Source: Schlesneria sp. DSM 10557 (GTDB lineage Bacteria; Planctomycetota; Planctomycetia; Planctomycetales; Planctomycetaceae). Taken from it: 64,000 nucleotides of DNA. This document shows, one piece after another, positions 1 to 8,980 of the stretch (position 1 is its first letter; each line of letters starts with the position of its first letter). The notes under the pieces were generated by a model. That model was not told where the DNA came from, did no database searches, and saw nothing but the letters and a program-made list of their open reading frames with translations. The stretch is taken from positions 2,914,001-2,978,000 of the forward strand of contig NZ_CP124747.1 of assembly GCF_041860085.1 (NCBI RefSeq), in the 5' to 3' direction. Made by a program: the position numbers and the translations under genes.

Positions 1-1
1 G

Positions 2-103
2 GCGATCCATGACAAGCTCGCTGCTGCAACGGACACACAGGCGGCACTGACAGATCTGTTCTGGGCACTTCTGAATTCAAATGAATTCGTTTTCAACCAC
101 TGA
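2..103 (+). CDS. DUF1549/DUF1553-type protein, C-terminal end only
   Basis: The reading frame is open from the window edge to a TGA and encodes 33 residues ending in ALLNSNEFVFNH. That tail closely matches the conserved end of planctomycete DUF1553 proteins, large secreted proteins that usually carry an N-terminal cytochrome c (PSCyt1) and DUF1549 region. The rest of the gene lies outside the window. The gene just downstream also has a PSCyt1-type haem site, a common pairing in Planctomycetota. The function of the family is not established. The assignment rests on the tail motif only. Confidence 0.7.
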   Translation, partial: AIHDKLAAATDTQAALTDLFWALLNSNEFVFNH

Positions 104-225
104 GTCATCACTGCCGGTTGAAAACATGAGACGGGCACCTCGGATAAGACAATTTCTCGTTGATTTCGGGACGGCAGCGGAACCAGTCCCCACTTTTCAA
201 CACACTGATAAAAGCGAGTCGTCAA

Positions 226-1929
226 GTGAAGTCATTTTCCTCTGCGATCACCACGTTCTCATCACTGATGATCGCCCTTTATGCCTCAACCCTCCTCGGG
301 CAAACGAACTCTTCGAGCACCGCCATTGTTACCTACGATCAGGTGCAACCTGTATTCAAGAAGCATTGCGTCAGTTGTCACGGCATCGAACGTGAACGGG
401 GCGATCTGGACCTTTCGTCGACAGAGGGAATCAAGTCGGGCTCTTCATCGGGACCCGTCGTGATTTCCGGCAAGCCTGAAGAAAGTCTGCTTTACGCCGT
501 GACTGCACATCTTGAATCGCCCCGGATGCCGCCAGGGAAAGCGAAGATTCCGCAACGGGAACTTGACCTGATCCGAAGCTGGATCGAAGGGGGACTGCGA
601 GAAAAACCCGGAAAGTCCATTGCCGCGACTTCGGTGAAGAGTAAAGCCCCTTCAACCACGGCAGCGACTAAAGAGCCTGTTCCGAATTCGATCACTCGAT
701 CACTGCCCCGCCTGACTGCCGTGACGGCACTGGCGATCAGTCCCAAAGATGGATCCGTTGCCGTATCGGGCTTGAAAGAGATCCTGGTGTTTCCTCAAGG
801 AGGGGCGACACCTCCCAAGGTCGTTCCTTTTCCGGAAGGCGATCTCCATGCGCTGCGATACTCGCGCGACGGTGAATGGCTGATTGCCGGCGGAGGAATC
901 GGTGCCGAATCGGGCAAAGTCGTCGCTTTTAATGCCGCAACCGGGCAGAGACTGTTCGATGTCGGCAACGAAGCCGATGTTGTGCTGGCTTTTGATGTCT
1001 CACCCGACCGTCGATTGATCGCACTCGGTGGTCCCGGCAGAAACGTGAAACTCTTTCGCACATCTGATCAACAACTCGTTCATACATTACAAAAACATAC
1101 GGACTGGATCTTGTCGATTGCGTTCAGTCCGGACGGCTTGCTCCTGGCCAGTGGTGATCGATTTGGTGGTCTGCAAATCTGGGAAGCTGCAACAGGAAAG
1201 CCCTTCTACTCGTTGCGCGGACACACCGGTTCAGTGACTGCAGTTGCCTGGGGAAAAACTTCTGACAACCTGCTATCCACTGGTCAAGATGGATTCCTGC
1301 GATTGTGGGACATGCATCGGGGCTCACCTATCAGGACGTGGAATGGCGAGCTGGGAGGAATCGTCTGTGCAGAATGGACGACATCCGGTGAGATTGTCGC
1401 AGGTGGACGGCAGAAACAATTCGCTGTTTTCGACCCACAGGGACAGCGACTGCGGGACTGGACCATGTCCGATGAAGTTGTCGAACTGGCAGTCAACTCA
1501 GATGGAACTCAGGTCATTGCCGGAGACGCATCAGGACATCTGGCAGCCCGGTTCATCGCGAATGGAGAGTTGGCTGGGGACTACTCGATTCCCGTCGCAG
1601 AACATTCATCGGGCGAACGTACAGACAACGCGGCCGCGTCAGTTGCTCTCTCAATACCGCAGCGCAAGCCACGTTCAAAACCCGTCAATGCATCCTCTAC
1701 TGATCATGCCTCGATGAGTTCCCCATCGCCGGGTGCCTCGTCTGAAGTCACAACCGATGAAGCGAGATTACAGAAAACACTCGAGGCGCTTCACGGTACG
1801 GAGGCCGCGATTCAGGCCACGGAAGAGTCTCTGGCAAAACTCAAGACTTCTGCAGCGGCGCTGCGACAGTTGATCGAAGCCCAATCCACTCAAGCTGAGA
1901 AGCCGAAGGATGCAGCAAAAGCAAAATAG
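226..1929 (+). CDS. Secreted planctomycete-type cytochrome c / WD40 repeat protein
   Basis: The protein starts with a hydrophobic signal-like stretch (about residues 8-26). A cytochrome c module follows, with the haem site CVSCH and the PSCyt1-like pattern of a downstream PPG for the distal Met region. Next come WD40 repeats with recognisable LLASGD...LQIWEAATGK and LLSTGQDGFLRLWD blades. The C-terminal tail is Ser/Pro/Ala-rich and then a helical, probably coiled-coil segment. I chose GTG at 226 because it sits just before the signal peptide; the frame is open back to a TTG at 160. Such proteins are typical of Planctomycetota and are presumed to act outside the cytoplasmic membrane; their electron partner is unknown. 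The preceding DUF1553 end suggests co-transcription. Confidence 0.85.
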   Translation: MKSFSSAITTFSSLMIALYASTLLGQTNSSSTAIVTYDQVQPVFKKHCVSCHGIERERGDLDLSSTEGIKSGSSSGPVVISGKPEESLLYAVTAHLESPRMPPGKAKIPQRELDLIRSWIEGGLREKPGKSIAATSVKSKAPSTTAATKEPVPNSITRSLPRLTAVTALAISPKDGSVAVSGLKEILVFPQGGATPPKVVPFPEGDLHALRYSRDGEWLIAGGGIGAESGKVVAFNAATGQRLFDVGNEADVVLAFDVSPDRRLIALGGPGRNVKLFRTSDQQLVHTLQKHTDWILSIAFSPDGLLLASGDRFGGLQIWEAATGKPFYSLRGHTGSVTAVAWGKTSDNLLSTGQDGFLRLWDMHRGSPIRTWNGELGGIVCAEWTTSGEIVAGGRQKQFAVFDPQGQRLRDWTMSDEVVELAVNSDGTQVIAGDASGHLAARFIANGELAGDYSIPVAEHSSGERTDNAAASVALSIPQRKPRSKPVNASSTDHASMSSPSPGASSEVTTDEARLQKTLEALHGTEAAIQATEESLAKLKTSAAALRQLIEAQSTQAEKPKDAAKAK

Positions 1930-1975
1930 GTCAGCGTCACGCGACGATTGAAGTGTCTACTACGAAGGATTTGAT

Positions 1976-3196
1976 GTGAAACTGCGATTAATACTGCTGC
2001 TACTGACCTTGATTGCCACATGCGTCGATTCGACAAACGGTGAAGACTGGCCGGGATGGCGTGGCCCCCGTGGTGACGGCATCAGTCTGGAAACATCCGC
2101 ACCGCTGTCATGGTCTGCAACTGAAAATATTGGCTGGCGCACTCGATTACCGGGAAATGGACTCTCTTCTCCGATCGTGTTGGGAAGCCGCGTATTCGTG
2201 ACCGCAGGTAACTCGAGCGATGAAACACGCCGGGTAATCTGCCTTGATACAGCAACGGGTGAAATCCTCTGGAACGTCTCGGTTCACCAAGGCCCCGGTG
2301 GCACCATGCACCGATTCAACTCAACGGCGTCGAGTACCCCGGTCAGCGACGGTAAACTCGTGTTTGCGACATTTGTTGATGACCGCGGACTGTACGTCGT
2401 CGCCCTGGACTTTGATGGGACGATTGTCTGGGCTAAGAACCCAGGGACGTTTTACTCGAATCACGGATTCGCTGCGTGCCCTGTCATTTACGGTGAGGGA
2501 GTCATCATCAACGGACAGCAGGACGGCGAAGCGTTTGTCTGTATGCTTCGCCGAACGGATGGTCACGAACTCTGGCGTCACATCCCGACGACGAATCTCC
2601 GTTCCTTTTCCACCCCACTGTTAACCACCGTGGAAGGAGAGGACCAACTCATCCTGACCGGTTCAGCCAAAACCCTTGGTCTGAACCCGAACACTGGTGA
2701 AACGGTCTGGCACGCGGATGGACCAAGTCAGAAGTTTGTCTGCACACCTGCCGTCGGCCATGGGATGGTCTTCAGTTTTGGTGGTTCACCCGATAAGCAC
2801 GCGATGGCCTTACGACTGGGAGGACGGGGTGATATCCTGCAATCCGGACTCGCCTGGCGAAACGAAAAATCCATGCCGTATGTCCCATCACCCATCCTGG
2901 TCGGAAATTACCTGCACATCATTAACGACAATGGTGTCTATACCTGCCTGGAACCTCGTACCGGCAAGACTCTCAAAACAGCTCGAAAGTTTGGATCGGT
3001 CTACAGTTCCCCGATTGCCGTGGCTGACCGAATCTACTTCTTCGAAGATTCGGGGAACTGCACGGTCATTCAAAATAATGACCGTTTTGAGATACTCGCT
3101 CAGAACGCACTCGGTGAACCTACCCAGACGACCCCCGCCATTAGTAACGGCAGACTCTACATCCGCACTGACTCACATCTGGTGCAGGTTAAGTGA
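1976..3196 (+). CDS. Secreted PQQ-like beta-propeller repeat protein
   Basis: The start is GTG and is followed by a clear signal peptide (MKLRLILLLLTLIATCVDS). The mature protein begins with the DWPGWRGPRGDGIS motif typical of planctomycete PQQ-like propellers. Repeated blades of the type CLDTATGEILW, NPNTGETVWHADG and CLEPRTGKTLK are visible. These proteins resemble the BamB and quinoprotein dehydrogenase fold, but I see no clear PQQ-binding or dehydrogenase active site, so a structural or binding role is more likely than catalysis. It follows the cytochrome c/WD40 gene by 46 bp and is probably in the same transcript. A second protein of this family is at 37,090-38,304. Confidence 0.85.
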   Translation: MKLRLILLLLTLIATCVDSTNGEDWPGWRGPRGDGISLETSAPLSWSATENIGWRTRLPGNGLSSPIVLGSRVFVTAGNSSDETRRVICLDTATGEILWNVSVHQGPGGTMHRFNSTASSTPVSDGKLVFATFVDDRGLYVVALDFDGTIVWAKNPGTFYSNHGFAACPVIYGEGVIINGQQDGEAFVCMLRRTDGHELWRHIPTTNLRSFSTPLLTTVEGEDQLILTGSAKTLGLNPNTGETVWHADGPSQKFVCTPAVGHGMVFSFGGSPDKHAMALRLGGRGDILQSGLAWRNEKSMPYVPSPILVGNYLHIINDNGVYTCLEPRTGKTLKTARKFGSVYSSPIAVADRIYFFEDSGNCTVIQNNDRFEILAQNALGEPTQTTPAISNGRLYIRTDSHLVQVK

Positions 3197-3419
3197 CCAG
3201 CGTATCGCAAGGCCTTCAGCAGACTTGACTGAACATCAGGCGTCTTACCTCGCTCAATCCACCCACGGCGAGCAGGTTGTCGCGACCAAGATCGCTTCGC
3301 GGAAATTGGCCAACTAAGAGCATGATGCGATCAATCGAGTGCTCCTTGTTCTCGTTACTCGCAGTCGTTTTAAAAACCTATTCTGCCGAATGTGGTCAAT
3401 CGAGTTCTGGACGAGAACC

Positions 3420-3756
3420 CAGGTGCAAGCGGGTTGACTGTATGAACGGGCTGGCACCGCGAACATTTTCATATTCACGGAACCACTGGCTGGGTGGCGA
3501 AGTTACTGTCAGACAGACCAAAACAAAGATCGACTGGGCTGTAGAAATGGCTCAGTCGCTCGAAGGTCGATAAGCGACGTCAGTAAAAATTATTCTGGCC
3601 TTCGACCATCTAAACACGCTCACTAAAGGTCTGTTTGACGAGGCATTCGAACCGGGCCGTGCCCGAAAACTCGTCCGACGGATCGAGTTTCACTACAGCC
3701 AAAAAAACACGGCAGCTGGCTGAACATCGCTGAGAATGAACTCCACTCGTCACCCG
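3420..3756 (+). pseudogene. Decayed IS630-type transposase remnant
   Basis: Pieces of an IS630-family transposase can be read in order but in different frames. First comes YERAGTANIFIFTEPLAGWR (from about 3441), then the adjoining TKTKIDWAVEMAQSLEGR (about 3514-3570). Next is KIILAFDHLNTLTKGLFDEAFEPG..LVRRIEFHYS (about 3587-3700), the DNLNTH-like catalytic region. The last piece, KHGSWLNIAENELHS, is in a third frame (from about 3701). At least three frameshifts and stops separate these blocks, and the N-terminal DNA-binding part is absent. I see no terminal inverted repeats. The element must be long dead. Confidence 0.75.
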
Positions 3757-4258
3757 TCTCCCCTTCCCTCTCTCCCCCCTGCAGACGCATCTCCTGATTT
3801 CACAAGCACGATCTGACCGGGAGGATCTCTGCGGGGGGCGCTGGGTTCGGGGCTTGCGAGCCTTGGATCGCGGCGTTCAACAGACTCCGTTCCGGACGCT
3901 GCACCGCCCGTGGGATTGTCACCCGAGGTTGTCACTCTCCCGCTCTGCCGGTGAAATTCGCGACACTTTGTAGGGCGTTTGTGTGAGCCGGTAATGTCAG
4001 CATTGCCGATGGAAACCTTACGAAATTTTCATCCAATCTTCCTTGAACTGCGTTAGGGTCCTCCCCTTAGGGGACCTTTTCTGCCGCCTTAAAGGGTTAC
4101 ACAACTTCACATCCGTGAAACCTGCGAATACTTAAACGATTGAAATACAATGCCTTACAACCTCCAAAACCAACAGAACCAGTGCTAGAACCTGTGCTCA
4201 ACAAGTTGTTTTCTGGCAAAATCGGGGGTGGTCATGGGAAAACCCTGCTTGACTCAAA
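3757..4258. other. Non-coding stretch
   Basis: About 500 bp between the transposase remnant and the promoter region of the ArsR gene. It holds a pyrimidine-rich run near 3755-3780, and I see no convincing ORF, RNA gene or terminator in it. The stretch 3197-3419 upstream of the remnant is likewise without a gene I can support. Confidence 0.5.
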
Positions 4259-4308
4259 ACTTACGAAAACGTAAGATTTACACCTACTTAGATTCAAATG
4301 TTTGAATC
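4259..4308 (+). promoter_or_regulatory. Two dyads in front of the ArsR-type gene, probable operator
   Basis: The dyad GATTCAAA-TG-TTTGAATC at 4291-4308 has perfect 8-bp arms and ends 23 bp before the ATG of the ArsR-type gene. ArsR/SmtB repressors commonly bind AT-rich dyads of this shape. A second short perfect dyad, CTTACG-AAAA-CGTAAG, lies upstream at about 4259-4275. The surroundings are more AT-rich than the flanks, as expected for a promoter. I infer autoregulation of the three-gene operon; the inducer is unknown. Confidence 0.6.
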
Positions 4309-4331
4309 CATAAGACGAAAGGGACTTGCTC

Positions 4332-4742
4332 ATGTCACACAAGACTCTTGTCGCCAAACAACTCGCAGAACTTTTGGGCGCACTCTCGCACCCCCACCGC
4401 ATTCGCATCATCGAAGAGTTACGAGACGGTGAGCAAGATGTGAATTCACTTCAGCTCGCACTGGGAATCAGTCACTCCGGCGTGTCGCAACACCTCATGG
4501 TACTTCGAGCCAATCGGCTCGCGTCCGAACGGCGTGAAGGACGCCACGTCTTCTATCACCTTCGCCAACCCGCGATTGCAGGCTGGCTGCTGAAGGCGAC
4601 TCAGTTCCTTGAGAAGGGAACGGTTGAAGCGGACGAACTACGAGAAGCGATCGACAAAACCCGTAAAGAATGGGCGGCCAGTTCGGATCAGTCCCATGTC
4701 GAAGTCCAAACCCCAACTAAGTTACGAGAGGCATCACGATAA
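4332..4742 (+). CDS. ArsR/SmtB-family transcriptional repressor
   Basis: This protein of about 136 residues is a winged-helix regulator. The pattern [18 protein letters not shown] followed by [39 protein letters not shown] is the ArsR HTH and beta-wing. The classical ELCVCDL metal site is absent (ELRDGEQD here), so an arsenic- or metal-sensing role is not supported. ATG at 4332 is preferred over the TTG at 4326 because a GAAAGGGA ribosome-binding site lies just upstream. Its stop codon overlaps the start of the carbonic anhydrase gene by one base, which implies translational coupling and control of that gene and the channel after it. Confidence 0.85.
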   Translation: MSHKTLVAKQLAELLGALSHPHRIRIIEELRDGEQDVNSLQLALGISHSGVSQHLMVLRANRLASERREGRHVFYHLRQPAIAGWLLKATQFLEKGTVEADELREAIDKTRKEWAASSDQSHVEVQTPTKLREASR

Positions 4743-5404
4743 TGCAAAAGCTGATCAAGGGCATCCATCAGTTTCAGGAAGAAAACTTTCGACCCCTGCA
4801 GGGACTGTTCGAAAAGTTGTCCAAGGGACAAAATCCAGAGACGCTGTTCATCACCTGCTCGGACTCCCGAATTGACCCGAATCTCCTGACGCAATCGCAG
4901 CCGGGCGACCTGTTCATTCTGCGAAATGCAGGAAACATTGTCCCTCCTCACGGAGCGGCGAATGGGGGCGAAGCGGCGACAATCGAGTTTGCTGTCGCAG
5001 CCCTCGGGGTCAAAGACATCATCATCTGCGGCCATTCTCACTGCGGTGCGATGAAGGGGCTTCTGGAGCCTGAGGCCGTGGCGACTCTGCCCGCCGTTTC
5101 GTCCTGGCTCTCACACGCAGAGACAACACGCCGCATCGTTCAGGACAATTATGGCCATCTGGAAGGTGACAAACTGGTCACCGCCACGGTCGAAGAAAAT
5201 GTACTGGTTCAACTTGAGAATTTGCGAACCCTGCCCGCCGTGGCCTCGCGCCTGGTCAAGGGGGATCTTCATCTGCATGGCTGGGTCTATAAAATCGAAA
5301 CGGGAGACGTATTTGCTTACGACTCTACCGAAGGGCAGTTTGTTCCCGTGTCGCAGCACCAGCCCAGTGAAGCCCTCAGTCGGCGACGTACGGTCACCAT
5401 CTGA
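4742..5404 (+). CDS. Beta-class carbonic anhydrase
   Basis: The enzyme interconverts CO2 and bicarbonate. Zinc ligands are visible as C39-x-D41 in the CSDSR motif and H98 and C101 in HSHCGAM, and the [11 protein letters not shown] motif typical of beta enzymes is present. The length of 220 residues is normal for bacterial members. The start overlaps the stop of the ArsR-type gene. A bestrophin-like anion channel follows after 30 bp, so the operon plausibly handles bicarbonate as a unit. The protein lacks a signal peptide and should be cytoplasmic. Confidence 0.93.
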   Translation: MQKLIKGIHQFQEENFRPLQGLFEKLSKGQNPETLFITCSDSRIDPNLLTQSQPGDLFILRNAGNIVPPHGAANGGEAATIEFAVAALGVKDIIICGHSHCGAMKGLLEPEAVATLPAVSSWLSHAETTRRIVQDNYGHLEGDKLVTATVEENVLVQLENLRTLPAVASRLVKGDLHLHGWVYKIETGDVFAYDSTEGQFVPVSQHQPSEALSRRRTVTI

Positions 5405-5434
5405 CATGTACACTGCACCCTGTGGAGGGAAAGC

Positions 5435-6376
5435 ATGACAATCCGTGACTCTCGTAAATTCTGGCGTGAAGCATTCACCTGGCATGGCTCAGTCACCCCC
5501 CTGGTGATGCCGAATGTCCTGTTGTTCGGCCTGTTCGCGACCCTCGTCTGCCTGCTGGCATGGCTGGAAGAACGCTACTATCAAGTTGAAGTCGGGCTGG
5601 AAATCGCCCCCTTTGAAATTGCGGGGGCGGCACTGGGCCTGCTGTTGATTCTCCGTACCAACGCGGGACACGATCGCTGGTGGGAAGCGCGAAAACTGTG
5701 GGGCGGAATCGTCAACCAGTCTCGAAACGTCGTCATCAGTGCCCTTTCCTACGGCCCTGATGATATCGTTTGGAGAAAGCGATTCGTCCGCTGGGCCGCA
5801 GCATTCCCGCATGTTGCTCGCTGCCAGCTACGGGGCGAACCGATGCCGCCGGAAATCACTGACCTCGTCGGACAGAACACCGCAGAGCAGATTGGTGCGT
5901 CAGTACATCCCCCCAGCTACGTCGCCATGCAGATGGCGACGCTGCTGCGGGAGGCCTATGAAAGTGGCCAGATGGATCGTTTCGCATTCATGCAGATCGA
6001 TCGCGAACGTGCCACGCTGATTGATCATATTGGTGCCTGCGAGCGAATCCTGAAGACGCCGTTGCCAAAGGTCTATGCCATCAAGATCCGGCGGTTCCTC
6101 GCCCTGTTCCTGCTCACGCTACCGTTCGCACTCCTGCACCGCATGAGCGGAGCATGGCTGGTTCCCGTGATCACAATGATGGTCGCTTATCCCCTGATGG
6201 CACTCGACCAGATTGGCATTGAACTTCAAAATCCGTTCGCCAAGGCCAATCTCAGTCACCTGCCGATAGGGGATATCTCGGCCAATATCGAAAAGAACCT
6301 GCTCGGCTTCCTGCGCGAAAAAGAAGAAGGCGCGATCGACGAAGAACTGCACCAACGGCTCAGCCTTCATCCCTGA
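5435..6376 (+). CDS. Bestrophin-like (UPF0187) membrane anion channel
   Basis: The protein has hydrophobic segments near residues 20-45 and 55-75, and a further pair near residues 220-265. It carries the bestrophin-family motif RTNAGHDRWWEARKLWG after the second one. Bacterial bestrophins are pentameric anion channels, and related proteins move chloride or bicarbonate. Co-transcription with a beta-carbonic anhydrase suggests bicarbonate as the relevant ion, which is inference. Ion selectivity and direction cannot be read from the sequence. The gene is followed by a long perfect hairpin. Confidence 0.88.
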   Translation: MTIRDSRKFWREAFTWHGSVTPLVMPNVLLFGLFATLVCLLAWLEERYYQVEVGLEIAPFEIAGAALGLLLILRTNAGHDRWWEARKLWGGIVNQSRNVVISALSYGPDDIVWRKRFVRWAAAFPHVARCQLRGEPMPPEITDLVGQNTAEQIGASVHPPSYVAMQMATLLREAYESGQMDRFAFMQIDRERATLIDHIGACERILKTPLPKVYAIKIRRFLALFLLTLPFALLHRMSGAWLVPVITMMVAYPLMALDQIGIELQNPFAKANLSHLPIGDISANIEKNLLGFLREKEEGAIDEELHQRLSLHP

Positions 6377-6410
6377 CATGCACACCCTGGACGTCAGAGG
6401 ATGACACAGC

Positions 6411-6458
6411 ACAAGCCGGCCATTCCTTCTCCACAGAATGGAGGAATGGCCGGCTTGT
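6411..6458 (+). terminator. Strong hairpin after the bestrophin operon
   Basis: Perfect 17-bp arms (6411-6427 and 6442-6458) enclose a 14-base loop 34 bp after the channel stop codon. The hairpin is followed by GAATTTATC rather than a clean run of T, so it may act as a terminator or as a transcript-stabilising structure. Confidence 0.65.
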
Positions 6459-6461
6459 GAA

Positions 6462-6770
6462 TTTATCAAGCGGGGACCCAGCAACCCTGACTCGACGTCA
6501 CGTTGATTGACGTGCCAGTGATTGACCCAGTCGAGCCCCCTTAAGCACTCTGCACCATGCGACTTCCACGACCTTCGACTCCCTCTGCCCCTCCATCGCG
6601 ATCTCCATCAACGGAGCCACGGGGCAGCCCGATTGGCGTGCTTTCGGGGCGACGGGAAGGTGCTGACCATACCTGCTTTGTCGTCACGGAGGGGAGCCAC
6701 TGCTGCACAGCACTTCAATGCGGCTCAATTTACAACTCGCAACGGAATCACGTCATCAGCACGAGAGAGT
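6462..6770. other. Non-coding stretch between convergent genes
   Basis: This sequence lies between the hairpin ending the bestrophin operon and the terminator of rho. Several short open frames exist but none has a credible start or a recognisable product. Confidence 0.5.
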
Positions 6771-6774
6771 GCGC

Positions 6775-6817
6775 AACAAAAAAACCGCCCGATACGTCAT
6801 CGACGCAGGGGCGGTTT
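6775..6817 (-). terminator. Rho-independent terminator of rho
   Basis: On the minus strand the stem AAAACCGCCC / GGGCGGTTTT (6808-6817 and 6781-6790) is followed by a run of T (complement of 6776-6784). It lies about 40 bp after the rho stop codon and fits an intrinsic terminator for that gene. Confidence 0.8.
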
Positions 6818-6853
6818 TCAAATTGCGATGCCTCTTACAGAAGCAGCGATTCA

Positions 6854-8980
6854 TTAAAGGATCGATCGGACTTTCGCCAGGAAGTCGGCGTTGGTCGGAT
6901 ACTTCTGCAGGATCCGAGTCAACTGTTCCATCGCTTCGACCGGGCTCAGAGAAACCAGGCTGCGTCGCAGCAAGGTGACCCCTTCCAGCACTTCGGGCGA
7001 CAGAATCTTTTCTTCGCGTCGGGTACCCGATTTGGAAATATCGATGGCTGGCCAGATCCGTCGTTCGGCGAGTTCCCGGCTCAGCACCATTTCCATGTTT
7101 CCGGTCCCCTTGAACTCAAGGAAGATCGCCTCGTCCATACGGCTGCCGGTCTCAATCAGAGCGGTCCCGACCACGGTCAAGGAGCCCCCTTCATCAAACT
7201 GACGAGCCATACCGAACATCTTCTTCGGAATGTCCATGGCCTTCACGTCCAGACCACCGGTTCCCGTGCGACCCGTGTTCGTCCACTTGTTGAACGCGCG
7301 GGCCGTTCGAGTGATGCTGTCGAGCAGCACGAAGACGTCACGGCCGGCCTCGGCCATTCGCTTTGCCCGCTCGAAAACAAGCTGGCTGACACGAATGTGG
7401 TTTTCGACTTCGCGATCCAGCGAGGAAGCAACAACTTCCCCCTTCACCCGGCGACGCATTTCCGTCACTTCTTCAGGACGTTCGTCAATCAGCAGAACGA
7501 TCAGGTAAATGTCCGGATAGTTCGTGCTGACCGAGTCTGCGATTTCCTGAAGCAGCATCGTCTTGCCTGAACGTGGCGGTGCCACGATCAGTGCTCGCTG
7601 CCCCTTGCCGATTGGCGTGAGCAAATCCATGACGCGCATCGTGATCGGCGAAGCACCCGTTTCGAGCTTGATCTGCACGTTCGGGTTGATCGGCGTCAGC
7701 GAATCAAAGTTCTTGATCTCGGCATACTGCTCGGGAAGACGACCTTCAATCGACTGAATCGAACGAAGGCGGGGTCCCTGCCCGCGGCCACCGGGAATGC
7801 TTTCTCCGGTGATCAACACCCCTTCACGAATGCCATACTTTTCCAGCAGTGAGCCGGACACAAACGAATCGGTTTCCTGCGAAACATAGCCCGCTTTCGG
7901 ATCACGTAGAAAACCGTATCCCTTCGGATGCAGTTCCAGAATCCCCTGGACCAGCGTCACAGAGTCTGGACTGACGTTGCGATCCTGATTCCCGCGGGGC
8001 TCGGAATAGTTTCGGTTCCCCCCCGAGCCGCTGTACTGCGAGCGCCGGTTGTCCTGTGACGGACGTCGCTGACCGCGACCGGAAGACTGCTGGCCGTAAC
8101 CACCCTGGCCCTGCTGACTGTAGCCACCTTGACCCTGCTGATTATATCGCCCCTGTTGGCCACGCTGCTGGGGCTGGTTTGGCTGTCCGCCCCCTTCGGC
8201 CTGTCCACCAGGACCACGTCCGCGTCCCCGACGACGGCGACGGCGACGATTCTGTCCACCTTCCTGGAAGCCATCTGGTCCGGTTGAGTAGCCGTCTCCA
8301 CCTGACTGGCCGCCATTGGCACTGCCAGCCGATTCCAGCGAGTCACCCGCAGCAGAATCGACGTGATCCTCCGGTCCGAAGCTCTCGGCGGTGCTTCTGG
8401 ACTCGACAGTATTTCTGGGCTCAACGGTACGTGAAGTCGATTCAGTACGTGAAGTCGATTCAGCCGGTACTTCTCGCGGTGCTCGTGGTTCGCGAGGCGC
8501 TCGCGGTTCCCGGCCTTCGCGAGTTGATGTTGATCTCGATTCAGACGAACGGGATTCTTCTGATTGACGGGCTGCACGACTGGGGGCTGCAGCAGGAGTC
8601 GCTTCAGGCGATTCAACGGGAGCAGCCGCTTCAGGAGTTGCTTCTGCACTTCGACTCGCTGCGGTGGAGCGAGTACGGGTACGGCGGGGCCGCTCGGTGC
8701 TTGCGGTCGTGGCCGCACTCGAATCAGCGCGGCGGGTTCGCGTTCGGCGTGGAGCAGGTTCGGCTTCCAGCGCCTCGAAGTCCATGTCTTTTTCGGTGGG
8801 ATAGCCTTCTGTTTCCGCTCGCACTGCCGCGATCTCGTCCAGCACATCTTCGATCAGCGGCTTAGCCGTCTGAGATTCCGCGCCACTCTCACGCAGTTCG
8901 TTGGATTCGGCCGCATCGACCTTCTTCGTACGGCGACGCACGACGCGCTTGGGAGATCCGGAACTTTGCTCTGCTGTCAT
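6854..8980 (-). CDS. rho: Transcription termination factor Rho with long disordered N-terminus
   Basis: The C-terminal half is a canonical Rho. It has a cold-shock-like RNA-binding domain (GILELHPKGYGFLRDP), the Walker A motif APPRSGKT near residue 470, Walker B/LLIDERPEEV, and the Q/R-loop region (SITRTARAFN, TGTGGLD). Rho is a hexameric ATP-dependent RNA translocase that ends transcription. The first 340 or so residues are not part of the usual enzyme. They are rich in Glu, Ala, Arg and Ser, with tandem SRTEST and QQGQGGY repeats and a block of consecutive Arg residues, and should be disordered and RNA-binding. Start chosen at ATG 8980, with GGAAG five bases upstream; an in-frame ATG at 8992 has no such site. 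Confidence 0.95.
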   Translation of the reverse strand: MTAEQSSGSPKRVVRRRTKKVDAAESNELRESGAESQTAKPLIEDVLDEIAAVRAETEGYPTEKDMDFEALEAEPAPRRTRTRRADSSAATTASTERPRRTRTRSTAASRSAEATPEAAAPVESPEATPAAAPSRAARQSEESRSSESRSTSTREGREPRAPREPRAPREVPAESTSRTESTSRTVEPRNTVESRSTAESFGPEDHVDSAAGDSLESAGSANGGQSGGDGYSTGPDGFQEGGQNRRRRRRRGRGRGPGGQAEGGGQPNQPQQRGQQGRYNQQGQGGYSQQGQGGYGQQSSGRGQRRPSQDNRRSQYSGSGGNRNYSEPRGNQDRNVSPDSVTLVQGILELHPKGYGFLRDPKAGYVSQETDSFVSGSLLEKYGIREGVLITGESIPGGRGQGPRLRSIQSIEGRLPEQYAEIKNFDSLTPINPNVQIKLETGASPITMRVMDLLTPIGKGQRALIVAPPRSGKTMLLQEIADSVSTNYPDIYLIVLLIDERPEEVTEMRRRVKGEVVASSLDREVENHIRVSQLVFERAKRMAEAGRDVFVLLDSITRTARAFNKWTNTGRTGTGGLDVKAMDIPKKMFGMARQFDEGGSLTVVGTALIETGSRMDEAIFLEFKGTGNMEMVLSRELAERRIWPAIDISKSGTRREEKILSPEVLEGVTLLRRSLVSLSPVEAMEQLTRILQKYPTNADFLAKVRSIL

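Noticed and set aside
6557-7570. Plus-strand frame of 337 codons over the end of rho
   Set aside because: It reads through the rho terminator and the antisense of the Rho core; no recognisable protein.
8056-8865. Plus-strand open frame of 269 codons
   Set aside because: It lies opposite the low-complexity coding region of rho and is a mirror of its repetitive GC-rich codons; no start signal or recognisable product.
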